Source of the DNA: Novosphingobium meiothermophilum
Lineage (GTDB): Bacteria; Pseudomonadota; Alphaproteobacteria; Sphingomonadales; Sphingomonadaceae
DNA: 64,000 nt
Direction of reading: 5' to 3'
Assembly: GCF_003171715.1 (NCBI RefSeq)
Contig: NZ_QGHL01000012.1
Span: 62,001 to 126,000 of the forward strand
Shown: one piece after another, positions 26,780 through 35,525 of the stretch
Numbering within the stretch: position 1 is the first letter of the stretch
Layout of the letters: the number at the start of each line of letters is the position of its first letter
Position numbers and translations under genes: made by a program
The notes under the pieces: generated by a model
The model's database searches: none
Seen by the model: the letters and a program-made list of their open reading frames with translations, nothing else
Told to the model about the DNA's origin: nothing

Positions 26780-26808
26780 ACAAAATTATCCGGGACGATG
26801 GATTTTGT
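26780..26808. promoter_or_regulatory. Inverted repeat in the Lrp-family gene promoter region
   Basis: Arms ACAAAAT (26780-26786) and ATTTTGT (26802-26808) with a 15-bp spacer lie 74 bp before the Lrp-type gene, in an unusually AT-rich stretch. Lrp/AsnC regulators often repress their own gene at such sites. Assignment is tentative. Confidence 0.35.
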
Positions 26809-26881
26809 GCCGAAAGTTGCGATTCCCGCTTCTTTCCTGACTTGCCTTCATCCCTGACAGGCTGCTGCCCGCCCGCCGGGC

Positions 26882-27376
26882 ATGACGAGAACGGACGAAC
26901 GACCGAGCATGGCAACCCTTGATGCAATCGACCGGCGGCTTCTGGCCGAATTGCAGGCCGAAGGCCGCGTGACCAATGTCGAACTGGCCCAGCGCGTCGG
27001 GCTGACCGCGCCGCCGTGCCTGCGCCGGGTGCGCGCGCTTGAGGATGCGGGCGTGATCCGCGGCTATCATGCCGATCTCGATGCGTCGAAGCTCGGCTTT
27101 GCGATCACGGTTTTCGCGCTCGTCAGCCTCAAGAGTCAGGCGGAGGAATCGCTGCGCCAGTTCGAAGACCACATGCGCACCCTGCCCGAAGTGCGCGAAT
27201 GCCACATGCTGAACGGCGAAATCGACTTCATCCTGAAGATCGTCAGCCGCGATCTGCAAAGTTTTCAGGAGTTCCTGACCAGCAAGCTGACGCCTGCGCC
27301 CAACGTGGCCAGCGTCAAGACCTCGCTGACGATCCGCACGGCCAAGCAGGTTCCCGGCGTGCCGCTGGAAGAGTGA
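26882..27376 (+). CDS. Lrp/AsnC family transcriptional regulator
   Basis: The 164-residue protein has an N-terminal winged HTH (LDAIDRRLLAELQAEGRVTN, VELAQRVGLTAPPCLRRVRA) and a C-terminal RAM/AsnC ligand domain (LPEVRECHMLNGEIDFILKI). This is close to the global Lrp layout. ATG 26882 and ATG 26909 (MATLDAIDRR) are both possible; neither has a strong ribosome site, and the second matches family length better. It is divergent from the histidine kinase gene across 281 bp. Confidence 0.93.
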   Translation: MTRTDERPSMATLDAIDRRLLAELQAEGRVTNVELAQRVGLTAPPCLRRVRALEDAGVIRGYHADLDASKLGFAITVFALVSLKSQAEESLRQFEDHMRTLPEVRECHMLNGEIDFILKIVSRDLQSFQEFLTSKLTPAPNVASVKTSLTIRTAKQVPGVPLEE

Positions 27377-27450
27377 TCGTTGCCCGCGCCCGCCAAGGAA
27401 GGCTGGCACAAGACCGGATCAGGCCAGCCAGTTCCTGATGACGGTCCCGG

Positions 27451-27738
27451 TCAGGACGATGACGCCGCGCGTTCGTGGTGGCGAATTACTTCCTGAATGA
27501 TGAAGCGCAGGAACTTTTCGGAAAACTCCGGATCCAGACGCGCTTCTTCGGCAAGGCGGCGCAGCCGGGCGATCTGGCGCTCCTCGCGTCCGGGATCGGA
27601 TGCGGGCAGCTTCTTCTCGGCCTTGTAGGCGCCGACTGCCTGGGTAATGCGGAAGCGTTCGGCCAGGATGTGGATCATGGCCGCATCGATATTGTCGATC
27701 GACTGGCGATAGCCTGCCAGAACCGGATCTTCGCTCAT
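27451..27738 (-). CDS. Chorismate mutase, AroQ class
   Basis: A 95-residue all-helical chorismate mutase: IDNIDAAMIHILAERFRITQ, then VGAYKAEKKLPASDPGREE, then ARLRRLAEE. The conserved Arg, Lys and Glu positions of the AroQ active site are present. It converts chorismate to prephenate for Phe/Tyr synthesis. It stands alone and is divergent from the polyprenyl synthase gene (124-bp gap). Confidence 0.9.
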   Translation of the reverse strand: MSEDPVLAGYRQSIDNIDAAMIHILAERFRITQAVGAYKAEKKLPASDPGREERQIARLRRLAEEARLDPEFSEKFLRFIIQEVIRHHERAASSS

Positions 27739-27862
27739 TCGCTTCGGGTCCTTCCGTTGCCCTTGCTGCCCGCCCTTTGGTCTGCCTTCGGGCCGTAATG
27801 GCCGCTACAGTGCAAGTTGCGTCTTGCCAAGCGCTGCCCTTGTCGCCAAGCGGGCAGGCACG

Positions 27863-28876
27863 ATGACTGCAACCGTCCATACCCTGCCGCGCAAGTCCGA
27901 ACCCTCGCTGGCGCCGATGATGGCGCTGGTGGCCGAAGGCATGAACAGCGTCAATGCCGTGATCCTTGACCGGATGCAGTCGCGCATCCCGCTGATTCCC
28001 ACGCTTGCCGGACACCTGATCGCGGGCGGCGGCAAGCGGATGCGCCCCATGCTCACGCTCGCCAGTGCGGCTCTGCTGGGTTACGGCGGCAGCCGCCACT
28101 ACAAGCTGGCCGCCGCGGTCGAGTTCATCCATACCGCCACCCTGCTGCACGATGACGTGGTCGATGGTTCCGACATGCGCCGCGGAAAGAAGACGGCGAA
28201 CATCGTCTATGGCAATCCCGCCACGGTGCTTGTGGGCGATTTCCTTTTCAGCCGCAGCTTCGAACTGATGGTCGAGGATGGCTCGCTCAAGGTTCTGCGC
28301 ATCCTGTCCAATGCCTCGGCAGTGATCTCCGAAGGCGAGGTCGATCAACTTGTCGCCCAGCGCCAGATCGACACGACCGAGGAAATGTATCTCGATATCA
28401 TCGCTGCCAAGACGGCCGCGCTGTTTTCCGCTGCATGCCGCATTGCCGCCGTGGTGGCAGAGCGCGAGGAAGCCGATGAACTGGCGCTTGATGCCTATGG
28501 CCGCAATCTTGGCATTGCCTTCCAGCTTGCCGACGATGCCATCGATTACGATTCCGATGCCGCCGAGATGGGCAAGGACAAGGGCGACGATTTCCGCGAT
28601 GGCAAGATGACGTTGCCGGTGATCCTTGCCTATGCGCGCGGATCGGACGAGGAGCGCGCCTTCTGGCAGGCGGCAATCGCGGGGGACCGCACCTCAGACG
28701 CCGATCTGGCCCATGCGGTTGAACTGATCCGCCGCCACGATGCAGTCAACGCCACGCGCGAACGCGCCCGCATGTATGCCCAGCGCGCGATTGACGCCAT
28801 CGCCGGTTTCCCCGCCAGCGCGGCCAAGACCGCAATGACCGAGGCCGCCCTGTTCGCGGTGGCGCGCCGCTTCTGA
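27863..28876 (+). CDS. ispB: Polyprenyl (octaprenyl/decaprenyl) diphosphate synthase
   Basis: About 337 residues. The two aspartate-rich motifs are LLHDDVVDGSDMRRG (near residue 90) and LADDAIDYDSD (near 221), with GGGKRMRPML before the first. It makes the quinone side chain; alphaproteobacteria usually carry Q10, so decaprenyl is likely. ATG 27863 (MTATVHTLPRK) was preferred over an upstream in-frame start at 27824 that would add an unrelated tail near the divergent gene. Confidence 0.94.
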   Translation: MTATVHTLPRKSEPSLAPMMALVAEGMNSVNAVILDRMQSRIPLIPTLAGHLIAGGGKRMRPMLTLASAALLGYGGSRHYKLAAAVEFIHTATLLHDDVVDGSDMRRGKKTANIVYGNPATVLVGDFLFSRSFELMVEDGSLKVLRILSNASAVISEGEVDQLVAQRQIDTTEEMYLDIIAAKTAALFSAACRIAAVVAEREEADELALDAYGRNLGIAFQLADDAIDYDSDAAEMGKDKGDDFRDGKMTLPVILAYARGSDEERAFWQAAIAGDRTSDADLAHAVELIRRHDAVNATRERARMYAQRAIDAIAGFPASAAKTAMTEAALFAVARRF

Positions 28877-28895
28877 CCCAGCCGGAGAACACCTG

Positions 28896-29912
28896 ATGCA
28901 GCATCGTCGTCTTGGCCGTTCGGCCATTGTCGTTTCCGATATCTGCATGGGAACCATGACCTTCGGCAGTCAGGTCGACGAGGCCGAGGCGCTGCGCGTG
29001 CTCGACCGGTCGTTCGATGCCGGGATCAACTTCTTCGACACGGCCGAAGGCTATCCGGTGCCACCGGACGTGAAGTGGGTTGGCCGGACAGAGGAGATCG
29101 TTGGCAAGTGGCTGAAAACCAAGCCGCGCGATGCGATCATCCTTGCCACCAAGGTTTCCGGGCCAAGCCATGTCTGGTTCCGCTCGCCCTGCCGCAGCGG
29201 GATGACCGCGCTGGACCGGCGCAATATCAAGACGGCGATCGACGCCAGCCTCAGGAAGCTTGGCACCGATTACATCGATCTCTACCAGACCCACTGGCCG
29301 GATCATGACACCCCCTATGACGAAACCATGGCGGTGCTCGATGAACTGGTGCGCGCAGGCAAGGTGCGGATCACCGGCTGCTCGAACGAGACAAGCTGGG
29401 GGCTGATGAAGTCCATCGCCGCGGCAGAGCGCCTGGGCACCGTGCGGTATCAGACCATCCAGAACAATTTCAGCCTCAACAACCGCCGGTTCGAGGATGA
29501 ACTGGCGCAGGTCTGCCGCAAGGAAGGCGTCAGCCTGATACCCTATTCCCCCATCGCGGGCGGCGTGCTTTCGGGCAAGTATCAGGGCGGAGCCTTGCCT
29601 GAAGGCGCGCGCTTCTCGCGCTATCTCGCCATGGAAGGGCGGCAGGCCCAGATGGGCAGGCGCTTTGTGAACGAGCGCTCGCTGGCGTCAACCGAGCGGT
29701 TCATGGCCATTGCCGCCGAGGCAGGGCTAGATCCGGTGACAATGGCGGTTGCATGGTCGAAGCAGCACGATTTCGTGGCATCGACCATTGTTGGCGTGGG
29801 GGCGGAAGGCCAGCTCGATGCCATCCTTGCCGCGGCCGATCTGGTGCTGCCGCACGATGTGATGAAGGCAATCGACCGGGTCAGCCGCGAGATTCCCTAT
29901 CCCATGGGCTGA
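28896..29912 (+). CDS. Aldo/keto reductase
   Basis: A 338-residue NADPH-dependent aldo/keto reductase of the Tas/YghZ-like group. It shows GTMTFGSQVDEAEA, the catalytic Asp/Tyr segment FFDTAEGYPV, then IILATKVSG, TDYIDLYQTHWPD and the C-terminal cofactor segment STIVGVGAEGQLDA. It lies 19 bp downstream of the prenyl synthase gene and may be co-transcribed. Natural substrate unknown. Confidence 0.93.
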   Translation: MQHRRLGRSAIVVSDICMGTMTFGSQVDEAEALRVLDRSFDAGINFFDTAEGYPVPPDVKWVGRTEEIVGKWLKTKPRDAIILATKVSGPSHVWFRSPCRSGMTALDRRNIKTAIDASLRKLGTDYIDLYQTHWPDHDTPYDETMAVLDELVRAGKVRITGCSNETSWGLMKSIAAAERLGTVRYQTIQNNFSLNNRRFEDELAQVCRKEGVSLIPYSPIAGGVLSGKYQGGALPEGARFSRYLAMEGRQAQMGRRFVNERSLASTERFMAIAAEAGLDPVTMAVAWSKQHDFVASTIVGVGAEGQLDAILAAADLVLPHDVMKAIDRVSREIPYPMG

Positions 29913-29930
29913 GAGGCTGCCCTCACGTTT

Positions 29931-30077
29931 CTATCGGCGGCCCCGATGCTTGCGCCACAGCCACCAGCAGCTCGTGCCGAAGGCTGCGCACAGCGCCAGA
30001 AATGCCCCGCCGATCATCGCACCGCCAAGCAGAAGACCGGTGGTCAGCGCCACCACGAAGTCGAGCGTGGTCCTCAT
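29931..30077 (-). CDS. Small predicted membrane protein, 48 residues
   Basis: Starts MRTTLDFVVALTTG and is dominated by one hydrophobic span (LLLGGAMIGGAFLALCAAFG) before a basic tail WRKHRGRR, as expected for a single-pass inner-membrane microprotein with a cytosolic C-terminus. The reading frame remains open upstream but becomes Arg/Pro-rich there, so ATG 30077 was chosen. Family unknown. Confidence 0.5.
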   Translation of the reverse strand: MRTTLDFVVALTTGLLLGGAMIGGAFLALCAAFGTSCWWLWRKHRGRR

Positions 30078-30190
30078 CCACAGGCGTCTAGCGTTTGGCA
30101 GCCGATCTGGCCACCGGAATGCGCAGAAGCGTATGCAGGGCAAGGGCGCGCCATTGCCAGCGCGCCGCCGGTGCCGGTAAAGGGCGCGGG

Positions 30191-32638
30191 GTGAACGATC
30201 TTCCCATTCATGCCGTCCTGCCCGATCTTCTGGCCGCCCTGCAGGCTGGTTCGTCGGCCGTGCTGGTCGCGCCGCCGGGAGCGGGCAAGACGACCGCCGT
30301 TGCCCCGGCCCTGCTGAGCGAGCCATGGTGTTCCGGGCAGGTCATCGTGCTGTCCCCCCGGCGCGTGGCGGCACGGGCGGCAGCCGAACGCATGGCCGAA
30401 ATGCTGGGGGAACAGGCGGGCGAGACCATCGGCTATGTCACCCGGCTTGATGCGAAGCGCTCGGCACGCACGCGCATTATCGTGATGACCGAGGCGATCT
30501 TCGTTTCCACGATCCTGCGCGATCCCGAATTGCAGGGCGTCTCGGCGGTCCTGTTCGACGAGGCGCATGAACGCCATCTCGACAGCGATCTGGGTCTTGC
30601 GCTGGCGATAGAGGCGCAAGGCGTGCTGCGCGAGGATCTGCGGCTGGTGGTCATGTCGGCCACGATCGATGGATCACGCTTTGCCGCATTGATGGGCGAC
30701 GCGCCGGTGATCGAGAGCGAGGGCAAGGCGCATCCGCTGACCGTCAAGTGGCTGGGCGAGCGGCCTGATGTGAAGATCGAGGCCGCCATGGCTTCGGCTA
30801 TCCAGACCGCGTGGCGCGAGGAGGAGGGTGACATCCTCGCCTTTCTGCCGGGCGTTGCGCAGATCGAGCGAACGGCGGACCTGCTGGCCGGGCGGCTGCC
30901 GCAGGCGCTGGTCCTGCCATTGCACGGACAGGTGGAGCCTGCCGGACAGCGGGCAGCCATCCGGCGCGACTCCGCAGGAAAGCGCCGCATCGTGCTGGCC
31001 ACGAGCATTGCCGAAACCTCGCTCACGCTGGATGGTGTTTCGGTGGTCGTGGATTCGGGGCTTTCCCGCCGGGCCGAGTTCGACAAGGCCGCCGGGGTTA
31101 CGCGGCTGGTCACCACGCGCGCCAGCCAGGCATCGGCGGCGCAGCGCGCGGGCCGTGCCGCGCGGCAGGGACCGGGCGTTGCCTACAGGCTGTGGGAAGA
31201 GGCTGGCCATGCCGGGCGTCCGGCCTTCGATCCGCCGGAAATGGCCACAAGCGATCTGGCGCCGCTGGCGCTCACACTGGCACAGTGGGGTGCGGGCGAT
31301 CCTGCGGGCATGGCATGGCTCGATCCGCCGCCGGCAGCGTCAATGGCAGCGGCGCAAGGCGCGCTGCGTGCGCTGGGCGCGCTGGACGGCGATGGGCGCA
31401 TCACGCCGCATGGCAGGGACATGGCGCGCCTGCCGATGGAGCCTGCGCTGGCACACATGCTCCTGTTTGCCGCCGAACGCGGACAGGCGCGCGAAGCGGC
31501 CGGTCTTGCGCTTCTCCTTCAGGAGCGCGGCCTTGGCGGCAGGGGCGAGGATCTGGCGCGCAGGCTTGAGCGCTGGTCTGCCGAGCGCGGCGGCAGGGCC
31601 GATGCTTCGCGCAAGCTTGCCGAGCGCTGGGCGACTATGGCCAAAAGGATCGTTGAAGTGCGCGCGGCGCCGGTTCCGGCGGGCGTGCTGCTGGCCGAAG
31701 CCTTTCCCGACCGGATTGCGCGCGCGCGGACCGCATCGGGAGAGGACTGGCTGGCGGCAGGCGGACGCGGCTATCGGCTTGATCCGGCATCACCACTTGC
31801 CGCTGCAAAGTGGCTGGTGATCGGGGATGCGCAGGGCGAAGCACGCGGTGCGCGCATCACAGCGGCCATTGCGGTGGAGGAAGATGACATTGCCCGCCAC
31901 CTGACGCACCGGATCGAGGAACGCCATGCCCTATCGTGGAATGCGCCGGAAGCGCGGGTGGAAGCGCGGCTTGAGCGTCGTCTGGGGGCGATCGTGCTGG
32001 CGCGGGTGCCCGACCCCCGGCCCGATCCCGATGCGGTTGCGGCCTGCCTGATTGCCGCTGTGCGCGAAGGCGGGCTTGGTCTGCTGCCGCTGGGCGCGGC
32101 GGCAAGGGCGCTGCTCGTGCGGGCAGACTATGCCGGACTGGAGGCTCTGTCGCCAAGCGCCCTTCTGGCATCGCTGGAGGACTGGCTCGGCCCCTTGCTG
32201 GCGGGAAGGCGCGATCTTGCTATCGGTGCGGGCAGGTTGCACGAGGCCTTGCTGAACCGGCTTGGCTGGAACGAGCGGCAGCTGCTTGACCGGGTGGCTC
32301 CGGCGGAGTTTCGTTCACCCGCAGGCACCAGCCATGCCATCGACTATGGCCACGAAGGTGGACCGTGCGTGGAAGTGCGGGTGCAGGCGTTGTTCGGGCT
32401 TGAAGCGCACCCTTGCGTGGGCCAGCCGCCACGCCCCCTGCTGCTCAGCCTGACCAGTCCCGGCGGAAAGCCCATTCAGACCACGGCCGATCTTCCGGGT
32501 TTCTGGCGCGGATCGTGGCGGGATGTGGTGAAGGACATGAAGGGCCGCTATCCGAAACACCGCTGGCCGGATGAGCCTTGGGCCGAAGACCCCAGTCTCA
32601 AGACCAAAAACGCCTTCAACGCGGCAAAGCGGGCTTGA
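30191..32638 (+). CDS. hrpB: ATP-dependent helicase HrpB
   Basis: About 815 residues: a DEAH-box RNA helicase-like protein with Walker A GAGKTT near residue 24, DEAH as LFDEAHERHLD, motif III SATIDG, and later AGRAARQGPG (motif VI), plus the C-terminal HrpB domain (GRYPKHRWPDEPW). The GTG at 30191 gives the family start (NDLPIHAVLPDLL); the open frame upstream adds an Arg-rich stretch not typical of HrpB. The cellular role is still poorly defined. Confidence 0.93.
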   Translation: MNDLPIHAVLPDLLAALQAGSSAVLVAPPGAGKTTAVAPALLSEPWCSGQVIVLSPRRVAARAAAERMAEMLGEQAGETIGYVTRLDAKRSARTRIIVMTEAIFVSTILRDPELQGVSAVLFDEAHERHLDSDLGLALAIEAQGVLREDLRLVVMSATIDGSRFAALMGDAPVIESEGKAHPLTVKWLGERPDVKIEAAMASAIQTAWREEEGDILAFLPGVAQIERTADLLAGRLPQALVLPLHGQVEPAGQRAAIRRDSAGKRRIVLATSIAETSLTLDGVSVVVDSGLSRRAEFDKAAGVTRLVTTRASQASAAQRAGRAARQGPGVAYRLWEEAGHAGRPAFDPPEMATSDLAPLALTLAQWGAGDPAGMAWLDPPPAASMAAAQGALRALGALDGDGRITPHGRDMARLPMEPALAHMLLFAAERGQAREAAGLALLLQERGLGGRGEDLARRLERWSAERGGRADASRKLAERWATMAKRIVEVRAAPVPAGVLLAEAFPDRIARARTASGEDWLAAGGRGYRLDPASPLAAAKWLVIGDAQGEARGARITAAIAVEEDDIARHLTHRIEERHALSWNAPEARVEARLERRLGAIVLARVPDPRPDPDAVAACLIAAVREGGLGLLPLGAAARALLVRADYAGLEALSPSALLASLEDWLGPLLAGRRDLAIGAGRLHEALLNRLGWNERQLLDRVAPAEFRSPAGTSHAIDYGHEGGPCVEVRVQALFGLEAHPCVGQPPRPLLLSLTSPGGKPIQTTADLPGFWRGSWRDVVKDMKGRYPKHRWPDEPWAEDPSLKTKNAFNAAKRA

Positions 32639-32671
32639 TTTGCGGCCTGATTCGTGTGCAAGCGCAGCATC

Positions 32672-32950
32672 ATGTCAGCACGCATCTACCAGCGCCCGAA
32701 GAACGCCATGCAGTCCGGCAAGGCCCGGACCAGCGACTGGCTGCTTGAGTTCGAACCTAGCGAGGCCCGGCGCCCCGATCCGCTGATGGGCTGGGCCGGT
32801 TCAGGCGATACGCAGGCACAGGTCGTTCTTGCCTTTGCCTCGCAGGCAGAAGCGCAGGCCTACGCCGAACGCTATGGCATTGAGGCGCGGGTGATCCCCA
32901 CCCCGCCGCGCAGGCTGAAGCTGCAAAGTTACGCCGACAATTTCCGCTGA
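32672..32950 (+). CDS. NDUFS4-like complex I subunit (ETC complex I conserved region)
   Basis: A 92-residue protein: SARIYQRPKNAMQSGKARTS, W-L-L-E-F, DPLMGWAGSGDTQAQV, FASQAEAQAYAERYGI and KLQSYADNF. This is the small NDUFS4/18-kDa-type protein found in alphaproteobacteria and mitochondria, associated with NADH:ubiquinone oxidoreductase assembly or stability. ATG 32672 begins the conserved region. Confidence 0.9.
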   Translation: MSARIYQRPKNAMQSGKARTSDWLLEFEPSEARRPDPLMGWAGSGDTQAQVVLAFASQAEAQAYAERYGIEARVIPTPPRRLKLQSYADNFR

Positions 32951-33003
32951 GCCAAGCCGGGGCAGGGCTGGACAAACCCGCGCTTCCTCTCCATATGGCG
33001 CGC

Positions 33004-33095
33004 CGGGAGTCGGTCGGACGCTTGCGTCCGCCAACCTGGTCAGGTCCGGAAGGAAGCAGCCACAACGGGTTGCGGCGGGTCGGCCGGCTCCTTTT
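33004..33095 (+). ncRNA. ffs: Signal recognition particle RNA, small 4.5S type
   Basis: The universal SRP domain IV sequence GGTCAGGTCCGGAAGGAAGC is present at 33038-33057. The ends pair as GGAGTCGG (33006-33013) with CCGGCTCC (33084-33091), followed by TTTT. The length of about 90 nt matches the Alu-less 4.5S RNA of proteobacteria. It binds Ffh to target membrane proteins. Position directly upstream of dnaX is common. End points are estimated from the stem. Confidence 0.93.
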
Positions 33096-33155
33096 CCACC
33101 CCATAACGCGCGATGCCTTTCGACATTGGCGCCGCAAGTTCCTAGATAGGGAACG

Positions 33156-35087
33156 ATGGGCGATTCACCTGACATGTTTGGCGACGGGCCGGAGGACGAG
33201 GAAGCCGGTCCAAGTGCGCAGGAGCTTGAAGCTGCCGGGCAGGTCTCGCTGTTCGGCGATCCTGAGCCGGCACCGGCCCCGGCTCCAGCCACAGTTCCAG
33301 CCCTGGCCCCGGCGCAAGCGCCAGCGGCGGACCTTGCCAGCCCGCAGGAACGGCCGGTCCCGTCTGTTGCCGCCGAACCTGCCCCTGCCGTGGCAGCGCC
33401 GCCATCGGCACCAGCCGCGTTGCAGCCCTACCGCGTGCTGGCGCGCAAGTATCGTTCGCAGACCTTCGCCGAACTGATCGGTCAGGATGCGATGGTCCAG
33501 ACGCTGGCCAACGCGATCAAGCGGGATCGGCTGGCCCATGCCTTCCTGATGACCGGCGTGCGCGGGGTGGGAAAGACCTCTACCGCCCGCCTCATCGCCA
33601 AGGCGCTCAATTGCATCGGCCCTGACGGGCAGGGCGGCCCGACGATCGATCCGTGCGGCGTGTGCGAGCCTTGCGTGGCGATTGCCGAGGGCCGCCATAT
33701 CGACGTGATCGAGATGGACGCGGCGTCGCACACGGGCGTCGATGATGTGCGCGAGATCATCGAGGCGGTGCGCTATGCCGCCGTTTCGGCGCGCTACAAG
33801 ATATATATCATCGACGAAGTCCACATGCTCACGCGCAATGCCTTCAACGCGCTGCTCAAGACGCTTGAAGAACCGCCCGCGCACGTGAAGTTCCTGTTCG
33901 CCACGACGGAAGTGGACAAGCTGCCGGTCACGGTGCTCTCGCGCTGCCAGCGGTTTGATCTCAGGCGCATTCCCGCCCCGCTGCTGGCCAGCCATTTCGC
34001 CATGATCTGCGGCAAGGAAGGCGTCGAGGCCGAGGACGAGGCGCTGGCAATGATCGCTGCTGCTGCCGAAGGCTCGGTCCGCGATGGCCTGTCGATCCTC
34101 GATCAGGCGATCAGCCACGCCGATCTTGTCGGCAGCGACGATGGCGCGACGCGCGTCACCGCCGAACAGGTCCGGCAGATGCTTGGTCTTGCCGACAAGA
34201 CAATGCAGCGCCGCCTGCTGGAGGCGGTGCTTTCGGGCAAGGGCGATCAGGTTCTTGCGGAAGTGGCGCAGCAATATGCACTGGGCATCGAACCCATTGC
34301 CATGATGCGCGCGCAGATGGACGTGGTGCACCGCGTCACAGTGGCGCAGGTCGGTGGTATCGGTCCCGATGTGCGGTCGAGCGAAGAGCGCGAGACTCTG
34401 GAAAAGTGGGCAGGCACCTTGTCTGCCGGGCAGTTGCACCGCCTGTGGCAGTTGCTCCTCAAGGGCTACGAGGAAGTGAAGATCGCGCCCGATCCGCTGG
34501 TGGCGGCGCAGATGGCATTGCTGCGGGTGATGCACGCGGCCGATCTTCCCGATCCGGGCGGACTGGTGAAGAAGCTGGAAGAGCTGGCCCAGCGCCCCGC
34601 GCTTGCCGCACCGGCGGCCGGTCATTCCCATGGCGCGGACAGCGGTGCGCCCGAAGCGGGCCATGCTGCGCCTCAGGCAGCTCCTTCGGCAGCGCGTGTC
34701 AGCGCCGATTGGGAGGCACTGGTCGAGCAGGTCGAACAACATGCGCCGCTTGTCGGTTCCACCATGCGCCTTGGCGTGCGGGTGGTGGAACTGCGTACCG
34801 GCCTCTTGCGCTATCAGCTTGCACCGGGCTTGCCGGGCGATCCTGCGGCCGATATCCGCCGCGCTCTGGCGCAGGCTACCGGCGAGGCATGGACTGTCGA
34901 GCGGGGCGAGGGAGAGGCCTTGCCCAGCCTTGAGGAGGCGCGGGCGGCAAAGGCAGCGGCGGAAGAAGCCGCGATGAAGGCCGATCCGCTGGTCAAGGCC
35001 GCGCTGGAAGCCTTTCCGGGTGCGGTCATCATCGATGAGGACAGCTCGCAAGAGCACGAGAAAAGACCCTGGAGCAAACGCGCATGA
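33156..35087 (+). CDS. dnaX: DNA polymerase III subunit gamma/tau
   Basis: This 643-residue clamp-loader ATPase begins with an acidic, Pro/Ala-rich extension (about residues 1-85) before the AAA+ domain (YRVLARKYRSQTFAELIGQD). Walker A is GVRGVGKTS, the zinc-binding segment CGVCEPC, Walker B IYIIDEVHML and sensor FATTEVDKLP. The C-terminal tau region is less conserved. The N-terminal extension of roughly 85 residues before the AAA+ domain is longer than in E. coli DnaX. The ybaB gene overlaps its stop by 4 bp. Confidence 0.95.
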   Translation: MGDSPDMFGDGPEDEEAGPSAQELEAAGQVSLFGDPEPAPAPAPATVPALAPAQAPAADLASPQERPVPSVAAEPAPAVAAPPSAPAALQPYRVLARKYRSQTFAELIGQDAMVQTLANAIKRDRLAHAFLMTGVRGVGKTSTARLIAKALNCIGPDGQGGPTIDPCGVCEPCVAIAEGRHIDVIEMDAASHTGVDDVREIIEAVRYAAVSARYKIYIIDEVHMLTRNAFNALLKTLEEPPAHVKFLFATTEVDKLPVTVLSRCQRFDLRRIPAPLLASHFAMICGKEGVEAEDEALAMIAAAAEGSVRDGLSILDQAISHADLVGSDDGATRVTAEQVRQMLGLADKTMQRRLLEAVLSGKGDQVLAEVAQQYALGIEPIAMMRAQMDVVHRVTVAQVGGIGPDVRSSEERETLEKWAGTLSAGQLHRLWQLLLKGYEEVKIAPDPLVAAQMALLRVMHAADLPDPGGLVKKLEELAQRPALAAPAAGHSHGADSGAPEAGHAAPQAAPSAARVSADWEALVEQVEQHAPLVGSTMRLGVRVVELRTGLLRYQLAPGLPGDPAADIRRALAQATGEAWTVERGEGEALPSLEEARAAKAAAEEAAMKADPLVKAALEAFPGAVIIDEDSSQEHEKRPWSKRA

Positions 35088-35419
35088 AGTCGATGGAAGA
35101 GATGATCCAGGCTGCCCAGAAGGCAGCGCAGACCATCCAGAAGCAGATGGAAGATGCCCAGTCGAAGCTCGACGCAATCGAGGTCGAAGGTGCCGCCGGT
35201 GGCGGTCTGGTCAAGATCCGCGCTTCGGCCAAGGGCCGGGTCATCGGAGTGGCGATCGACGAAAGCCTTCTGGCGCCATCGGAAAAGGGCATTCTGGAAG
35301 ATCTCGTAGCGGCGGCCTTCAACGATGCCCGGACCAAGGCCGATGCGGCAGCCGCCGAGGAAATGCAGAAAGTGCAGATGGCCGCAGGCATTCCGCCGGG
35401 CTTCAAGCTGCCGTTCTGA
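35084..35419 (+). CDS. ybaB: YbaB/EbfC family nucleoid-associated protein
   Basis: A 111-residue homodimeric DNA-binding protein: MKSMEEMIQAAQKAAQTIQK, a central beta segment (VEGAAGGGLVKIRASAKGRV), then LLAPSEKGILEDLVAAAFND. It starts within the dnaX stop codon (ATGA). The usual third gene recR does not follow; an mlaA homologue comes next. Confidence 0.93.
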   Translation: MKSMEEMIQAAQKAAQTIQKQMEDAQSKLDAIEVEGAAGGGLVKIRASAKGRVIGVAIDESLLAPSEKGILEDLVAAAFNDARTKADAAAAEEMQKVQMAAGIPPGFKLPF

Positions 35420-35525
35420 CCTGCGCGTTCTGTCAGGCAGGTGTCGCAATTCATCGCGCGGGTCTTGCCGGAAATGCAATCGCTTGCCATGTGGTGCGCT
35501 GCATGACGGCTGATCCCTGCCGCCC

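Noticed and set aside
33165-35177. 670-codon minus-strand open frame opposite dnaX
   Set aside because: DnaX motifs are unambiguous on the plus strand.
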